Positions 51,347-59,823 are shown, numbered from the stretch's first letter. The stretch is 64,000 nt of DNA from Levilactobacillus senmaizukei DSM 21775 = NBRC 103853 (GCF_001592085.1 NZ_BCWD01000002.1:79850-143849), one strand, 5' to 3'. A program made the numbers and translations. The notes: generated by a model not told the origin, from the sequence alone.

Positions 51347-51682
51347 GTCAAAATCCTCCTCAACCTGTGGCAATAGTTGCTGGACGCCACTGATTACCAT
51401 AGAATAATAATGATTGCTCCTCTATTGTGAGCTGATTTTAGTATATCGAAATCTGTTTTCGATTTCTACAGGTTATTAACATTTTATATTGTACCTAACC
51501 AATGATTTATTTCAATATTAATTAATCACCAACGCTAATCACCCGATAGCTTACCCCCTCGATCCAATTAATCACGGCTAACCTTTCATTTATGACTGAC
51601 CGTTCATAATTTTCTAGTCTAAACCGGTAAATCACGTTATGATGAGACCGGTCACTTAATGTCAAAAATTGGAGGAGTTTTC
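51347..51682. other. Divergent promoter region
   Basis: A 336-base AT-rich region between the split surface protein gene and the GH20-like gene. It must contain both promoters. TATGAT at 51638-51643 is a candidate -10 for the plus strand but has no good -35. Nothing else is supported. Confidence 0.5.
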
Positions 51683-52765
51683 ATGTTGAAACGTCAATCC
51701 TGGTTCTGGGCGATCTTACTAATCAGTATCGGTCTATTAACCATCGGTCCAGCACCCACGGCCAATGCAGCAGCATCCGTCTCACAGCTCAGCCGGCAAC
51801 AAGGCCTCCTGATTGATCTCGGCCGCCATCCCATGACGGAACCCGACCTCAAACAGGTCATTCGCGCGGCGGCCGCCCGGAAGGTCAACTACCTGGTCCT
51901 CCACCTCAGTGACAATGAGCATCTCAGTTTCCAATCAAAGTATTTAGGCAATCGCGCCAGCAAGACCGTGCTCTCGCAAGCGGCCCTCAGACGCCTGGTC
52001 ACCTATTCTAATGCGCGACACGTTCAGCTGGTACCCGATGTCGATGTGCCCTCACATGCCGGCGCCATCCTGCGGCAACTTAAAAAGAAACGACCCAAGA
52101 CTTACCGGGCCGTTAAGTTGGACCGAGAAACCCTCAATTACACCCATAGACAAACCAATACCGTGGTCAAAGCCATCTATCGAGAACTCGACAGGACCTT
52201 CAAGCATCAACGCCATCATGCTTTCATTCTCGGCGCGGATGAGGTACCCGGCAATACGGCCGCCTACCACACACTAACGACCTTTATCAACGATTTGAGC
52301 CGCTATCAAAACCAACAAGGCTATACGACGGTGATTTGGAATGACTCGATCTTGAAGCGCGAGTTACCCCGTCTCAGCAAAAATATCGTCGTCAACTACT
52401 GGTCCCAGTCCGGTAATCATTCGGAGACCCGGTCGCTAAAGGATCGTAAGACCATGCGGGCCTCGGTTCCCAACCTAGTAAAGGCCAAGCGAAAAATCGT
52501 GAACGCTAACAGCTATGCGGCCTACTACCAATTAAAATATATCGGCAATCAACGCCACGATGACTACTTTATCAACTACTTAAAGAACCGTTACCGACCC
52601 AATCTCTTTAACGAAATCGACAAGCACGGCCAAAATCAGAATCGCACCCTGGAGCGTGGTGTCAAAACCAACGGCACCCTCGTCTGCCTCTGGGGTCACG
52701 ACTCCAAACATATTTCGACTAAGCAAATCGTCAACTTTATTCAGCGGTTGACGATCCCAAAATGA
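51683..52765 (+). CDS. Secreted GH20-like beta-N-acetylhexosaminidase
   Basis: Encodes 360 residues with a Sec signal peptide (FWAILLISIGLLTIGPAPTANA). The TIM-barrel landmarks of family 20 are visible: LLIDLGRHPMTEPDLKQVI, LHLSDNEHLSF, VPDVDVPSHAGAIL and the catalytic Asp-Glu pair in FILGADEVPGN, with WGHDS near the end. There is no N-terminal GH20b domain, so it is a short secreted form, expected to remove terminal N-acetylhexosamine from glycans or wall fragments. ATG 51683 follows TTGGAGGAG. No LPXTG is present, so it should be released or only loosely bound. Confidence 0.85.
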   Translation: MLKRQSWFWAILLISIGLLTIGPAPTANAAASVSQLSRQQGLLIDLGRHPMTEPDLKQVIRAAAARKVNYLVLHLSDNEHLSFQSKYLGNRASKTVLSQAALRRLVTYSNARHVQLVPDVDVPSHAGAILRQLKKKRPKTYRAVKLDRETLNYTHRQTNTVVKAIYRELDRTFKHQRHHAFILGADEVPGNTAAYHTLTTFINDLSRYQNQQGYTTVIWNDSILKRELPRLSKNIVVNYWSQSGNHSETRSLKDRKTMRASVPNLVKAKRKIVNANSYAAYYQLKYIGNQRHDDYFINYLKNRYRPNLFNEIDKHGQNQNRTLERGVKTNGTLVCLWGHDSKHISTKQIVNFIQRLTIPK

Positions 52766-52867
52766 AAAGGTGCGATTCCGAAAAGATGACGTAACATCAC
52801 TTTCTAAGCCACCCTAGGGAACGCCACAAGTCACCAAACTGTTATCAATTTCATGTACAAGTAATGC

Positions 52868-52896
52868 GCTACTAGTTGAGTAACTAGTGGCTTTTT
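52868..52896 (+). terminator. Terminator of the GH20-like gene
   Basis: Stem GCTACTAGTT 52868-52877 with AACTAGTGGC 52882-52891 (one mismatch), followed by TTTTT. Confidence 0.75.
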
Positions 52897-52989
52897 AGAT
52901 CGTTTTAACCTTGATAGACGACTTAATGGCATCAAAAAGCAGGTAAAGTTTTTAAATACAAATCCTTACCTGCTATATCTAAAAAGGGA

Positions 52990-53331
52990 TTGAGCTTCAT
53001 CGTGATGCGGGCTATCGGTCCCTGGAATGACATTATTAAATATGAAATCGCAGACGCAAAGTTTATGTATCAGGATGATCGGGAAGCTTTCGCCGAAATT
53101 ACGAAATACTCGCGTTTCCCATTCTTTGCAACTAACCTCTCACAAGCCGATCCTTTCTTTAGCGAACAGATCAAAGCGGATACTGACCTTGTGGCAGTTC
53201 CAGTCAGTGATGACCGTGCGCAGATGCCAATCTACGCTAGCTACTTACTCTCACAGAAAAAACAACTCACTCAGCTAATCAGGGACCTTCAGCAGCAATG
53301 GCCGACCACTCTTCCCAATGATTCCCACTAA
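52990..53331 (+). pseudogene. Probable remnant of a LysR-family regulator (C-terminal part only)
   Basis: About 109-113 residues resemble the end of a LysR substrate-binding domain: FPFFATNLSQADPFFSEQIKAD, then LVAVPVSDDRAQMPIYASYLLSQKKQLTQLI. No helix-turn-helix domain precedes it in any frame. Possible starts TTG 52990, GTG 53002 and ATG 53005 sit after AAAAAGGG, so a small protein could still be made. I favour a truncated pseudogene but similarity is judged by eye. Confidence 0.4.
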
Positions 53332-53339
53332 TCACACAA

Positions 53340-53382
53340 AAATAGTCCAGCCAATGGTAAACCACCACTGACTGGACTATTT
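53340..53382. terminator. Hairpin terminator after LysR remnant
   Basis: A perfect 11 bp stem AAATAGTCCAG (53340-53350) with CTGGACTATTT (53372-53382). Confidence 0.75.
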
Positions 53383-53491
53383 CATTGTTTTCAGATAACA
53401 ATCGGCTAACCTAATTATGGCGTCGCCACAGATTCCCAGAGTACCGACACGGTCGGTATCAACCCCCTTGAGGGGTTCTAAGAAGATTGCG

Positions 53492-54178
53492 CTATTTTTT
53501 GGCTATTAATATCCTAGTACTCAGTGCTGCATACATGCCATTTATCCCTGCATGTTCTACCCGAACCGCACTAGCACCTAACTCCGTTAATCTGTTTCGA
53601 TATTCTCCAACGTGCTCTATATCCAAAATCACCAATTGGCCTTCCGGTTTCAACACTCTATAAGCCTCATCAATGGCCTTTTCACGACTCGACCTTGGCT
53701 TGACGTTATGAATTGAAAGGCTGGCAACAACCCTATCAAAAACATTATTTTCAAAGGGTAGTTTAACCATGTTCCCTGTCACCAACTCACTGACATCACT
53801 GACTCCCAGTTGTTCAACGTTGCGTTGGGTTACTTCAATGGCGTTTCCTGATTGATCGCCTTGATTCCAGATATCTAACCCAATGACCTTACCAGGCGTT
53901 TTTAATTGCTGGGCAACTTCCAACAAAAATGCACCATGTCCCGTACCTAAATCTAATACTTGTGCTTCACTGGACAGATCCATTTCTCTCACGACTCGCC
54001 TAATGATTTTATATTTCCCCCAAAGCGAAGTATGTAAGTACAAGCCGCCGAACAATAAAAAGATGATTGGAAAAATATAATTAGTCCAATCTTTGGAAAT
54101 AATTGCTGTAATTACTCCGACAATACCACCTAATAGGAATAGTATTGGTACCAACGGTGCGTCAATCCCCTTCTTCAT
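53492..54178 (-). CDS. Class I SAM-dependent methyltransferase with two N-terminal TM helices
   Basis: Encodes 228 residues. Two adjacent membrane helices (about residues 8-26 and 32-48) are followed by a Rossmann methyltransferase domain: motif I VLDLGTGHGAFLLEVA, the acidic residue in VIGLDIWN, FDRVVASLSIHNV and YRVLKPEGQLVILD. The C-terminal HAGINGMYAALSTRILIAKK closes the fold. ATG 54178 follows GGGGTG. Codon choice and AT content look less GC-rich than the neighbours, compatible with a different ancestry. Substrate unknown; the membrane anchor suggests lipid or small hydrophobic acceptors. Confidence 0.85.
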   Translation of the reverse strand: MKKGIDAPLVPILFLLGGIVGVITAIISKDWTNYIFPIIFLLFGGLYLHTSLWGKYKIIRRVVREMDLSSEAQVLDLGTGHGAFLLEVAQQLKTPGKVIGLDIWNQGDQSGNAIEVTQRNVEQLGVSDVSELVTGNMVKLPFENNVFDRVVASLSIHNVKPRSSREKAIDEAYRVLKPEGQLVILDIEHVGEYRNRLTELGASAVRVEHAGINGMYAALSTRILIAKK

Positions 54179-54502
54179 AAAACACCCCATCCGAATATTT
54201 AGCCGCTAACATGGTCTCAACCGCTGTCTAGATGACAAACTATAACTAACCACAGATTAAATTACAACTCATAATCCGCTAAATCTTTGGAAGGTCGCAC
54301 CTCTTCTGGTATGTTCTAAATGAATTTCCTAATGCCTTGCCTGTCAGCAGTCATCTGCATGGTACAGCGCTAAAGTCAGCAAGTGCCCGTCACTAAGGAT
54401 GTTAAGGAAGATACCATTAACCGTAAAAGTGTTGCCAAAAGAAAAGACGCCCCTTTTAAATGGCGTCAACTCAACGATACTATTCACTTTTCCGAAAAAG
54501 AA
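54179..54502. other. Intergenic region downstream of tRNA-Arg
   Basis: Contains the tRNA terminator. The remaining sequence (54190-54436) shows no supported gene on either strand. Confidence 0.6.
54437..54467 (-). terminator. Terminator of the tRNA-Arg transcript
   Basis: Stem GACGCC 54446-54451 with GGCGTC 54462-54467, followed by TTTTCTTTT on the minus strand. Confidence 0.75.
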
Positions 54503-54574
54503 TGCGCCCCCCGAGAGTCGAACTCGGATCATGAGGACCGAAATCTCATGTGCTATCCATTACACTAAGGGCGC
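54503..54574 (-). tRNA. tRNA-Arg, anticodon read as TCG
   Basis: A 72-nucleotide cloverleaf on the minus strand: acceptor GCGCCCT with GGGGCGC, D stem GTGT with GCAC, anticodon stem TGAGA with CCTCA, T stem CCGAG with CTCGG around TTCGACT, discriminator A, CCA not encoded. The seven-base anticodon loop TTTCGGT places TCG at positions 34-36 (codons CGA/CGG). The last anticodon-stem pair is an A-C mismatch. Identity Arg is secure; the exact anticodon depends on accepting the mismatched pair. Confidence 0.85.
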
Positions 54575-54619
54575 ACAACACCTATAGTTTAATACAAAAT
54601 CCGTCAATGACCAAATCTT

Positions 54620-54946
54620 TTAACGGCCTCCGGCGGCCCGAATGGCTTCCTGTTCTAATCGTTGCTCCGTCTGGTCGGCATTATCCCGGAAATCGGCCTC
54701 AAAACTGGCACCGGCCGGGCTAACTGTGGCCGTCTGGCGACCATCGATATCGGTAACCACCAGATCGTTACCCTGCCAAGTAGCAGTATCGTAATGCCCG
54801 TCCTCAATCTGGTCGAGAAAGTTCTGAAAGATATCGAGTACCGCCTGATTGATAATCGCACTCTCCGTGACAGTCTCGCCGTGTTGCTTGAGCTGGAGCT
54901 GACGTAACTGGACTTCATCCATGTCCGCAGGTACCTGAATAAACAC
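54620..54946 (-). CDS. Small acidic protein of unknown function
   Basis: Encodes 108 residues, soluble and acidic, with no signal peptide. It has an N-terminal beta strand and helix (MFIQVPADMDEVQLRQLQLKQHGE), a central helix (ESAIINQAVLDIFQNFLDQIED) and a strand-rich section. The start of the pattern (VPADMDEVQLRQLQLKQHGETVTESAIINQAV) recalls ribbon-helix-helix proteins, but this is only a resemblance. GTG 54946 follows AGGAGGGG. Monocistronic beside the tRNA gene. Function unknown. Confidence 0.65.
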   Translation of the reverse strand: MFIQVPADMDEVQLRQLQLKQHGETVTESAIINQAVLDIFQNFLDQIEDGHYDTATWQGNDLVVTDIDGRQTATVSPAGASFEADFRDNADQTEQRLEQEAIRAAGGR

Positions 54947-55082
54947 ACGAACCCCTCCTATAAATTAGTTTGGTTACTATTCTAGCACTTCCGGCCGAAG
55001 AAAAGAGTTAAAGCATTATCCTTATCCGAGATCTGGTGTAAACTGGTGATAAGTAAATTTATAACGACTTAGGAGGTGGCTC

Positions 55083-55538
55083 ATGGAAGACTCAATACTA
55101 GACTTTACAACGAATCTGGCCATCCTCCACCGGCAATTTCAGCGGGCAATGAACCAGATTCTTGAAGCCGATGCGATGCCTGTCAATATCACCGAATTTT
55201 ATTTGCTAGTCCTCATCTCAGAATCCAGTCAATTGAACCAACGGAAGGCGGCGTGGACCATGGCCGTTGACGAAGGCCTCATGGCCCGGATGGTACAACA
55301 CCTAGTCAAGCTGTCGCTACTGGAAAAGGAAACCGACCCCGACGACCGGCGTAACCGGCGCTTGAATCTGACTGCCGACGGTGACCAATTGGTTCACCAA
55401 GCGATCGACGTCTTACACGACTGGTGGGAGAAAGTCACGCCAACCGCGAGCGACTTTGATTACTCTGGGATTACCCATCAATTACAATTACTCTCAGCTA
55501 GCGTCCTAAAGGGCGACAACCAATCCGATAACCATTAG
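55083..55538 (+). CDS. MarR family transcriptional regulator
   Basis: A 151-residue winged helix protein. The recognition region is LNQRKAAWTMAVDEGLMARMVQHLVKLSLLEKE, followed by the wing DPDDRRNRRLNLTADG, which is the diagnostic MarR D-X-R-X3-L pattern. ATG 55083 follows TAGGAGGTGG. nnrE follows after 30 bases on the same strand, and no divergent efflux gene is adjacent. The effector is unknown. Confidence 0.9.
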   Translation: MEDSILDFTTNLAILHRQFQRAMNQILEADAMPVNITEFYLLVLISESSQLNQRKAAWTMAVDEGLMARMVQHLVKLSLLEKETDPDDRRNRRLNLTADGDQLVHQAIDVLHDWWEKVTPTASDFDYSGITHQLQLLSASVLKGDNQSDNH

Positions 55539-55568
55539 TCAGTCTAACCGTATCGAGGAGGAATTTAC

Positions 55569-56216
55569 ATGAGTAAAGCTATTACCATCGCCGAAGCCCA
55601 ACGCTTCGACGCACACACCATCAACATCGTTGGCATTCCCGCCATGGTCTTGATGGAACGGGCCGCTTTGGCGACCTTCAACAACATTTTAAATGATGAT
55701 TTCGACGTTAGCCGCGTCGTCGTTGTCGCCGCTACCGGGAACAACGGGGGCGACGGGATTGCCGTGGCTCGGTTGCTCAAGATTCGTGGCATCGATGTGG
55801 CCATTTACCTGTTGGGGGACCCCGCTAAGGCCACCTCACAAACGACCCAACAATTGAAGATCGCGGATTACTACGGCATCCCGCTAACCACCGACTTGAA
55901 CGATGTGGTCAACGCGACTCTGGTCATCGATGCCATTTTCGGTGTCGGCCTGAGCCGTGACATCACCGGTAAATTTGCGGATGCCATCAATGCGATTAAC
56001 GCCGCGGATGCCAAGACGGTTTCCATTGATGTTCCCTCTGGAATCAACGCCGATACTGGGAACGTCATGGGGGTGGCGGTTGTCGCCGACACCACCGTCA
56101 CCATGGCCTACAACAAGATTGGCCTGTTGACGACCACCGGCAAGCACCACAGTGGAACGGTACACGTTGCCGACATTGGGATTTACGCCCAAGATCGCGT
56201 CGAACATGCCCGTTAA
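55569..56216 (+). CDS. nnrE: NAD(P)H-hydrate epimerase (YjeF N-terminal domain)
   Basis: A 215-residue stand-alone YjeF_N domain that epimerises the R and S forms of damaged hydrated NAD(P)H for repair. The glycine-rich ATGNNGGDGIAVARLL near residue 57, the catalytic Asp region IDAIFGVGLSRDI, and SIDVPSGINADTG are conserved. The dehydratase partner domain (NnrD) is not fused and not in the window. ATG 55569 follows GAGGAGG. Probably cotranscribed with the marR gene. Confidence 0.92.
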   Translation: MSKAITIAEAQRFDAHTINIVGIPAMVLMERAALATFNNILNDDFDVSRVVVVAATGNNGGDGIAVARLLKIRGIDVAIYLLGDPAKATSQTTQQLKIADYYGIPLTTDLNDVVNATLVIDAIFGVGLSRDITGKFADAINAINAADAKTVSIDVPSGINADTGNVMGVAVVADTTVTMAYNKIGLLTTTGKHHSGTVHVADIGIYAQDRVEHAR

Positions 56217-56326
56217 TCGATAACTGACTCAACCAACCAAACGGCTAATAACCTTATTGGCTAATAGCCCGCGTAAAATAGGAATTACGAAAGGCGAGTT
56301 AGCTTTCGTGTTTCCTGACATTTCAC

Positions 56327-56356
56327 GGCCAACCAGTTGCGGGTTGGTCGTTTTTT
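56327..56356 (+). terminator. Terminator of marR-nnrE
   Basis: Stem GGCCAACC 56327-56334 with GGTTGGTC 56342-56349 (one G-T pair), followed by six T. Confidence 0.82.
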
Positions 56357-56425
56357 GTTGGCCAAATACCCAGCATTTTCCCAGTGAACCCGGTATACTG
56401 AAGCTAATTTAATGGGAGGTGCCTC

Positions 56426-56980
56426 ATGTCACAACTAGAAACTGGCTTTACCAACGTTCAAGCGCTGGATCCCAGCATCATGGTCGACCTGCGCTACGCC
56501 ACCACGAATAACTTCACCCACCAGGTTGTCTATGATTTCCAGACCGCCATCGCCCGAACGGGAACCGCCAAGAAACTCGCCGCCGCCAACGCACTACTCA
56601 AACCTCAAGGCTATCGTCTTAAGGTCTGGGACGCCTACCGACCGGTGACGGCCCAAGAACGACTCTTTGAAGTCTACCCGGACCCCACCTTTGTTGCCGA
56701 ACCGAATCCGAACTTCTCTCACCAAAAAGGGGTCACCTTCGACGTCACGCTCTGTGACCTTGATGGCCATGAGATCCCCATGCAAACGGGCTTTGACGAC
56801 TTCACCAAGGCCGCGCACCGCAACGCCTCACGAACGGATGAGCAGGAACGGACCTATCAAATCCTGACACAGGCCATGACCGCAGCCGGGTTCGACGGCT
56901 ACGTTAACGAGTGGTGGGACTTCCGCGATAACCAAATGGACGAGTACCAACCCGCCCTTGCCAATCCGAACGACTACTAG
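56426..56980 (+). CDS. VanX-like D-alanyl-D-alanine dipeptidase
   Basis: A 184-residue zinc dipeptidase of the M15D family, cleaving D-Ala-D-Ala in the cytoplasm. Substrate Arg72 is in VWDAYRPVTAQ, the zinc ligands His99 and Asp106 are in SHQKGVTFDVTL, and the catalytic base Glu162 is in NEWWDF. The usual third ligand is His in EWWH; here it is Asp165. Lactobacilli with D-Ala-D-Lac wall precursors carry such Aad/VanX homologues, consistent with intrinsic vancomycin resistance. ATG 56426 follows GGGAGGTG. Confidence 0.88.
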   Translation: MSQLETGFTNVQALDPSIMVDLRYATTNNFTHQVVYDFQTAIARTGTAKKLAAANALLKPQGYRLKVWDAYRPVTAQERLFEVYPDPTFVAEPNPNFSHQKGVTFDVTLCDLDGHEIPMQTGFDDFTKAAHRNASRTDEQERTYQILTQAMTAAGFDGYVNEWWDFRDNQMDEYQPALANPNDY

Positions 56981-56989
56981 GGTTTTCTC

Positions 56990-57050
56990 GTTCATTGTCG
57001 CCTGGCCGGTTGGCCCGGTGGGAGCTGGAACGCCACCAGCAGTTGTTAAC
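56990..57050 (+). repeat. Remnant of family 1 repeat (left end)
   Basis: CATTGTCGCCTGGCCGGTTG with the following GGCCC and GCTGGAACGCCAC matches the left end of family 1 elements; the core and right arm are missing. Confidence 0.5.
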
Positions 57051-57090
57051 CACTTTATATCTACTGACAGCAACGTCATTTTATACCGAA

Positions 57091-57138
57091 AAAATAGGTG
57101 GTCACAGTCTTCAAAGAGGGACTGTGACCACCTATTTT
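57091..57138. terminator. Strong bidirectional terminator
   Basis: A perfect 19 bp stem (57091-57109 with 57120-57138) with a ten-base loop and A/T-rich ends. Confidence 0.92.
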
Positions 57139-57161
57139 CGTTGTGTTTATCGGATTGTTTC

Positions 57162-57788
57162 TTACTTTTCTACCATAAAGGAATGATCTGGAATTCGGAT
57201 CAGCGTGAAGCGGTTAGCTAAGCGACCCGCATGCAGACCCAGGCCGTTGACGAAGGACTTCTTATACGTCGTTTCGATCACGCCAACCCACGCCCGTTGG
57301 TGGCGTTGGTCATACTTCTTAACCTTGCGCTTATCCCAGTTATAGGCCGATGCCGGCAGGTTGATGGCCTTTTTACCCGCTGAAACCGTCGCATCCGTGC
57401 TGCTGACCTGATACTTTTCGCCTTCAGTGAGGTAGGTATACGTTTGGACCGGTTTCTTCCCATTACTATTGTTCACCGTCACGTAATAGGCGGCACCATT
57501 CCCGCTACCCGTGTTAATTACCAACGGTTCATAACGGGTAGTCTCCGTTACGCGGTCGCCTAAATGGTTCACATCTTGGAAAAAGGTGGTTGCACTCATG
57601 CCACCAAAGACCAATAACCAAACGACGAGTTCAATGGTGGAGATGGTGAAGTTGTGCCAGGAGAAACTACGGTGCTCCTTCACAATCAGGCGGAGCCGCC
57701 GGACGCGCATGTCGTGCACCATCCAGACGAGGCCCACCAAGATGAGCAACCAAATCCCCATCCCCACTAAGTTCCAAGTTGATTTCAT
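57162..57788 (-). CDS. Two-TM membrane protein with extracellular C-terminal domain, unknown function
   Basis: Encodes 208 residues. Helices at about residues 5-24 (LVGMGIWLLILVGLVWMVH) and 47-67 (TIELVVWLLVFGGMSATTFF) are followed by an extracellular domain of roughly 140 residues with GNGAAYYVTVNNSNGKKPVQTYTYL and a basic, Tyr-rich strand pattern. It resembles a Lactobacillaceae-restricted family often named after an L. brevis locus, which is recollection and not checked. ATG 57788 follows GGGAATTGGGAAATC. Monocistronic. Confidence 0.72.
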   Translation of the reverse strand: MKSTWNLVGMGIWLLILVGLVWMVHDMRVRRLRLIVKEHRSFSWHNFTISTIELVVWLLVFGGMSATTFFQDVNHLGDRVTETTRYEPLVINTGSGNGAAYYVTVNNSNGKKPVQTYTYLTEGEKYQVSSTDATVSAGKKAINLPASAYNWDKRKVKKYDQRHQRAWVGVIETTYKKSFVNGLGLHAGRLANRFTLIRIPDHSFMVEK

Positions 57789-57944
57789 GATTTCCCAATT
57801 CCCTTCCACAAATAAGCCGCTATTCGGGTGTTAACTTCCTCTAATAGCTTACGAGATTCACGCCGGGAATACAAGCAACCGCCCCAGTGGATTTACGTTA
57901 TACTTAGACTAATATTTAGCGTTCTATATAAGGAGGAATTCCCT

Positions 57945-58901
57945 GTGTGTACTAGTCTAACCTATACCTCCGGATCTGCCCACCATTTTTTTGCCAGAAC
58001 CATGGATTTCCCAACCACCACTCCCTGGCGGCCCGTCTTCTTACCACGGGACTATCACTGGCAAACCGCCCTGGCAGAATCCCGGACCACGCGTTACGCC
58101 ATTCTGGGTGGCGGTCGGCGAGCCACCGACCTCGCCGCTTACCTGCTGGCCGACGGCGTTAACGAGACCGGCATCAGCTGTGCCGAACTCTATCTTCCCG
58201 GCGTCGTCGACTACGCGCCCGATCCCCTTCCCGGCCAAACCAACCTCACGCCCCAAGACTTCATCAACTGGGCGCTGGGAGAACACGCGACCCTAGCGGA
58301 AATTGTCGCGGACCTCCCCAAGGTGACCTTGGTTGATCGTTGCTGGGGCCACGACCGTTACGTTTATCCCTTCCACTGGATTCTCAGCGACCGAATGGGC
58401 CAGACACTGGTCATCGAACCCACGGGGGGACCGTTGGTGGCCCAGCCCGATCCGGCTGGGGTCCTGACGAACACGCCGGTCCTCGCGACTCATTTGCAAA
58501 ACCTTAACGACTTTCTGGCAATTCCGGGAACGGACTTTACCGCGAAAACGGTCGCGGCGGCCAAAGGTTACCTAGCGAGCGGCGAGTCACTGCCCACTGG
58601 ACCGATCCCCACCCGACGATTCATTCACATGGCCATTCGGAAATGGGGCTCCCCGGTGGCACCCAATGCGGATCAGCAAATGACCTATATTTTCCGCTGG
58701 CTAGATGAAGTCAGCCTGCCCTATGACCCCAAAAGGCGGGGGCAAACCAACCATAATTACACCCATTACCGATCAATTATCGATTTAGACCGCCTAATTT
58801 ACCACTTTATTCCCCGGACAACTCACCGTTTGCAACATATTGTCATGACGCCGGAAATGGCGGCCCACCGGCACTTCCCCCATGCCTATCCCGCCGATTA
58901 G
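57945..58901 (+). CDS. Choloylglycine hydrolase / penicillin V acylase family Ntn hydrolase
   Basis: Encodes 318 residues. Translation starts at GTG 57945 behind AAGGAGGAATT, giving MCTSLTY. Removal of Met exposes the N-terminal nucleophile Cys2, as in bile salt hydrolases and penicillin V acylases. Arg18 and Asp21 in FARTMDF fit the catalytic set; an Asn-Tyr region NHNYTHYRSIIDLD near the C-terminus fits the family. Whether it acts on bile salts, penicillin V or N-acyl-homoserine lactones cannot be read from sequence. There is no signal peptide, so it is cytoplasmic. Confidence 0.88.
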   Translation: MCTSLTYTSGSAHHFFARTMDFPTTTPWRPVFLPRDYHWQTALAESRTTRYAILGGGRRATDLAAYLLADGVNETGISCAELYLPGVVDYAPDPLPGQTNLTPQDFINWALGEHATLAEIVADLPKVTLVDRCWGHDRYVYPFHWILSDRMGQTLVIEPTGGPLVAQPDPAGVLTNTPVLATHLQNLNDFLAIPGTDFTAKTVAAAKGYLASGESLPTGPIPTRRFIHMAIRKWGSPVAPNADQQMTYIFRWLDEVSLPYDPKRRGQTNHNYTHYRSIIDLDRLIYHFIPRTTHRLQHIVMTPEMAAHRHFPHAYPAD

Positions 58902-59058
58902 CTTTGAATGTTGCAAAGCTTAACGTGACCTTTAATCCGATTGATATTCGTTTGAGACATTACTGTAACAACTCCCTGATAGTATTAAACACGTTGATAT
59001 GAAACACAGACATGCAAATACAAAAAAAATTTGAAAAATAAGGAGTTTGTTTACATTT

Positions 59059-59532
59059 ATGAAGAAGACGCTTGTTAACATCGCATTAACGATTATGGCC
59101 ACGGTGGCTTTTGCCATTGCCGGTTTCGCAATTACCCAACCTACGGATGCTTCTGCCGCAACTATGTCCTACAAGAAAATCCACAAGGTTGCCAAGAAGC
59201 AATTAGGTAAGCCTTACGGTTGGGGTGCAACTGGTCCTTCCCGCTTCGATTGCTCTGGCTTCACGAGCTACGTTTACAAGAAGGGTGCTTCCAAGAAGAT
59301 TCCACGGACTGCCCAAGCTCAATACAACAAGTACAAGCACGTTAGCTACAAGAAGATCAAGAAGGGTGACCTCGTCTTCTTCGGTGGCTCCAAGCACTCC
59401 ATCTCCCACGTTGGTTTATACGTTGGTCATGGTAAGATGATCGATTCTCAAAACCGTGGTGTTGTAACCGAAAAGGTCCACGCTCCTTGGTGGCACGCTG
59501 TTGGTTACGCTCGCGTTGGTTCCGTTAAATAA
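59059..59532 (+). CDS. Secreted NlpC/P60 peptidoglycan hydrolase
   Basis: Encodes 157 residues: a signal peptide (residues 1-34, ending DASAA) directly followed by one NlpC/P60 domain. Catalytic Cys65 is in SRFDCSGFTSYVY and His117 in SISHVGLYVGHG. It should cleave gamma-D-Glu-diamino-acid bonds in the wall. Codons are strongly biased to AAG, GGT, CGT and TAC-type choices, suggesting high expression. ATG 59059 lies 13 bases after AGGAG, a long spacing; the in-frame TTG at 59047 is too close. There is no separate wall-binding domain. Confidence 0.92.
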   Translation: MKKTLVNIALTIMATVAFAIAGFAITQPTDASAATMSYKKIHKVAKKQLGKPYGWGATGPSRFDCSGFTSYVYKKGASKKIPRTAQAQYNKYKHVSYKKIKKGDLVFFGGSKHSISHVGLYVGHGKMIDSQNRGVVTEKVHAPWWHAVGYARVGSVK

Positions 59533-59580
59533 TTAAGTTACAAATCCAGTTCCACAACTTCATAAATTAAATAAACTGGG

Positions 59581-59612
59581 CCTCCGTCGTTACGTCACGA
59601 CGGAGGTTTTTT
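59581..59612 (+). terminator. Terminator of the NlpC/P60 gene
   Basis: A perfect 10 bp stem (59581-59590 with 59597-59606) followed by six T. Confidence 0.92.
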
Positions 59613-59643
59613 GGATCTATTGTTCTGTAAAGCTGGCAACGTT

Positions 59644-59680
59644 GGCCGTTCATTGCCGCCTGCCGGTTGACATCCCTTAA
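59644..59680 (+). repeat. Short remnant of family 1 repeat
   Basis: GGCCGTTCATTGCCGCCTGC followed by CGGTTG resembles the left end of family 1 elements. Nothing else of the element remains. Confidence 0.4.
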
Positions 59681-59708
59681 ATTCACAGAAAACTAAAATA
59701 CTCAAAAA

Positions 59709-59752
59709 AACTCGTCCGAATTGCTATCAAGCAACTCGGCCGAATTTTTTCC
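59709..59752. terminator. Hairpin, probable terminator
   Basis: A 16-base stem with G-T pairs (59709-59724 with 59731-59746) followed by T on the plus strand and by A-run complement on the minus strand. Confidence 0.65.
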
Positions 59753-59768
59753 TAAACTACTTTTAACT

Positions 59769-59809
59769 TAAAAAAGGTCGCTTACCTGAATGCTCTCAGG
59801 CTAACGACC
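59769..59809 (-). terminator. Terminator of the S9 peptidase gene
   Basis: Stem 59776-59788 with 59797-59809 (few mismatches), followed by TTTTTT on the minus strand. Confidence 0.82.
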
Positions 59810-59823
59810 CTAATTTTTTCAAT

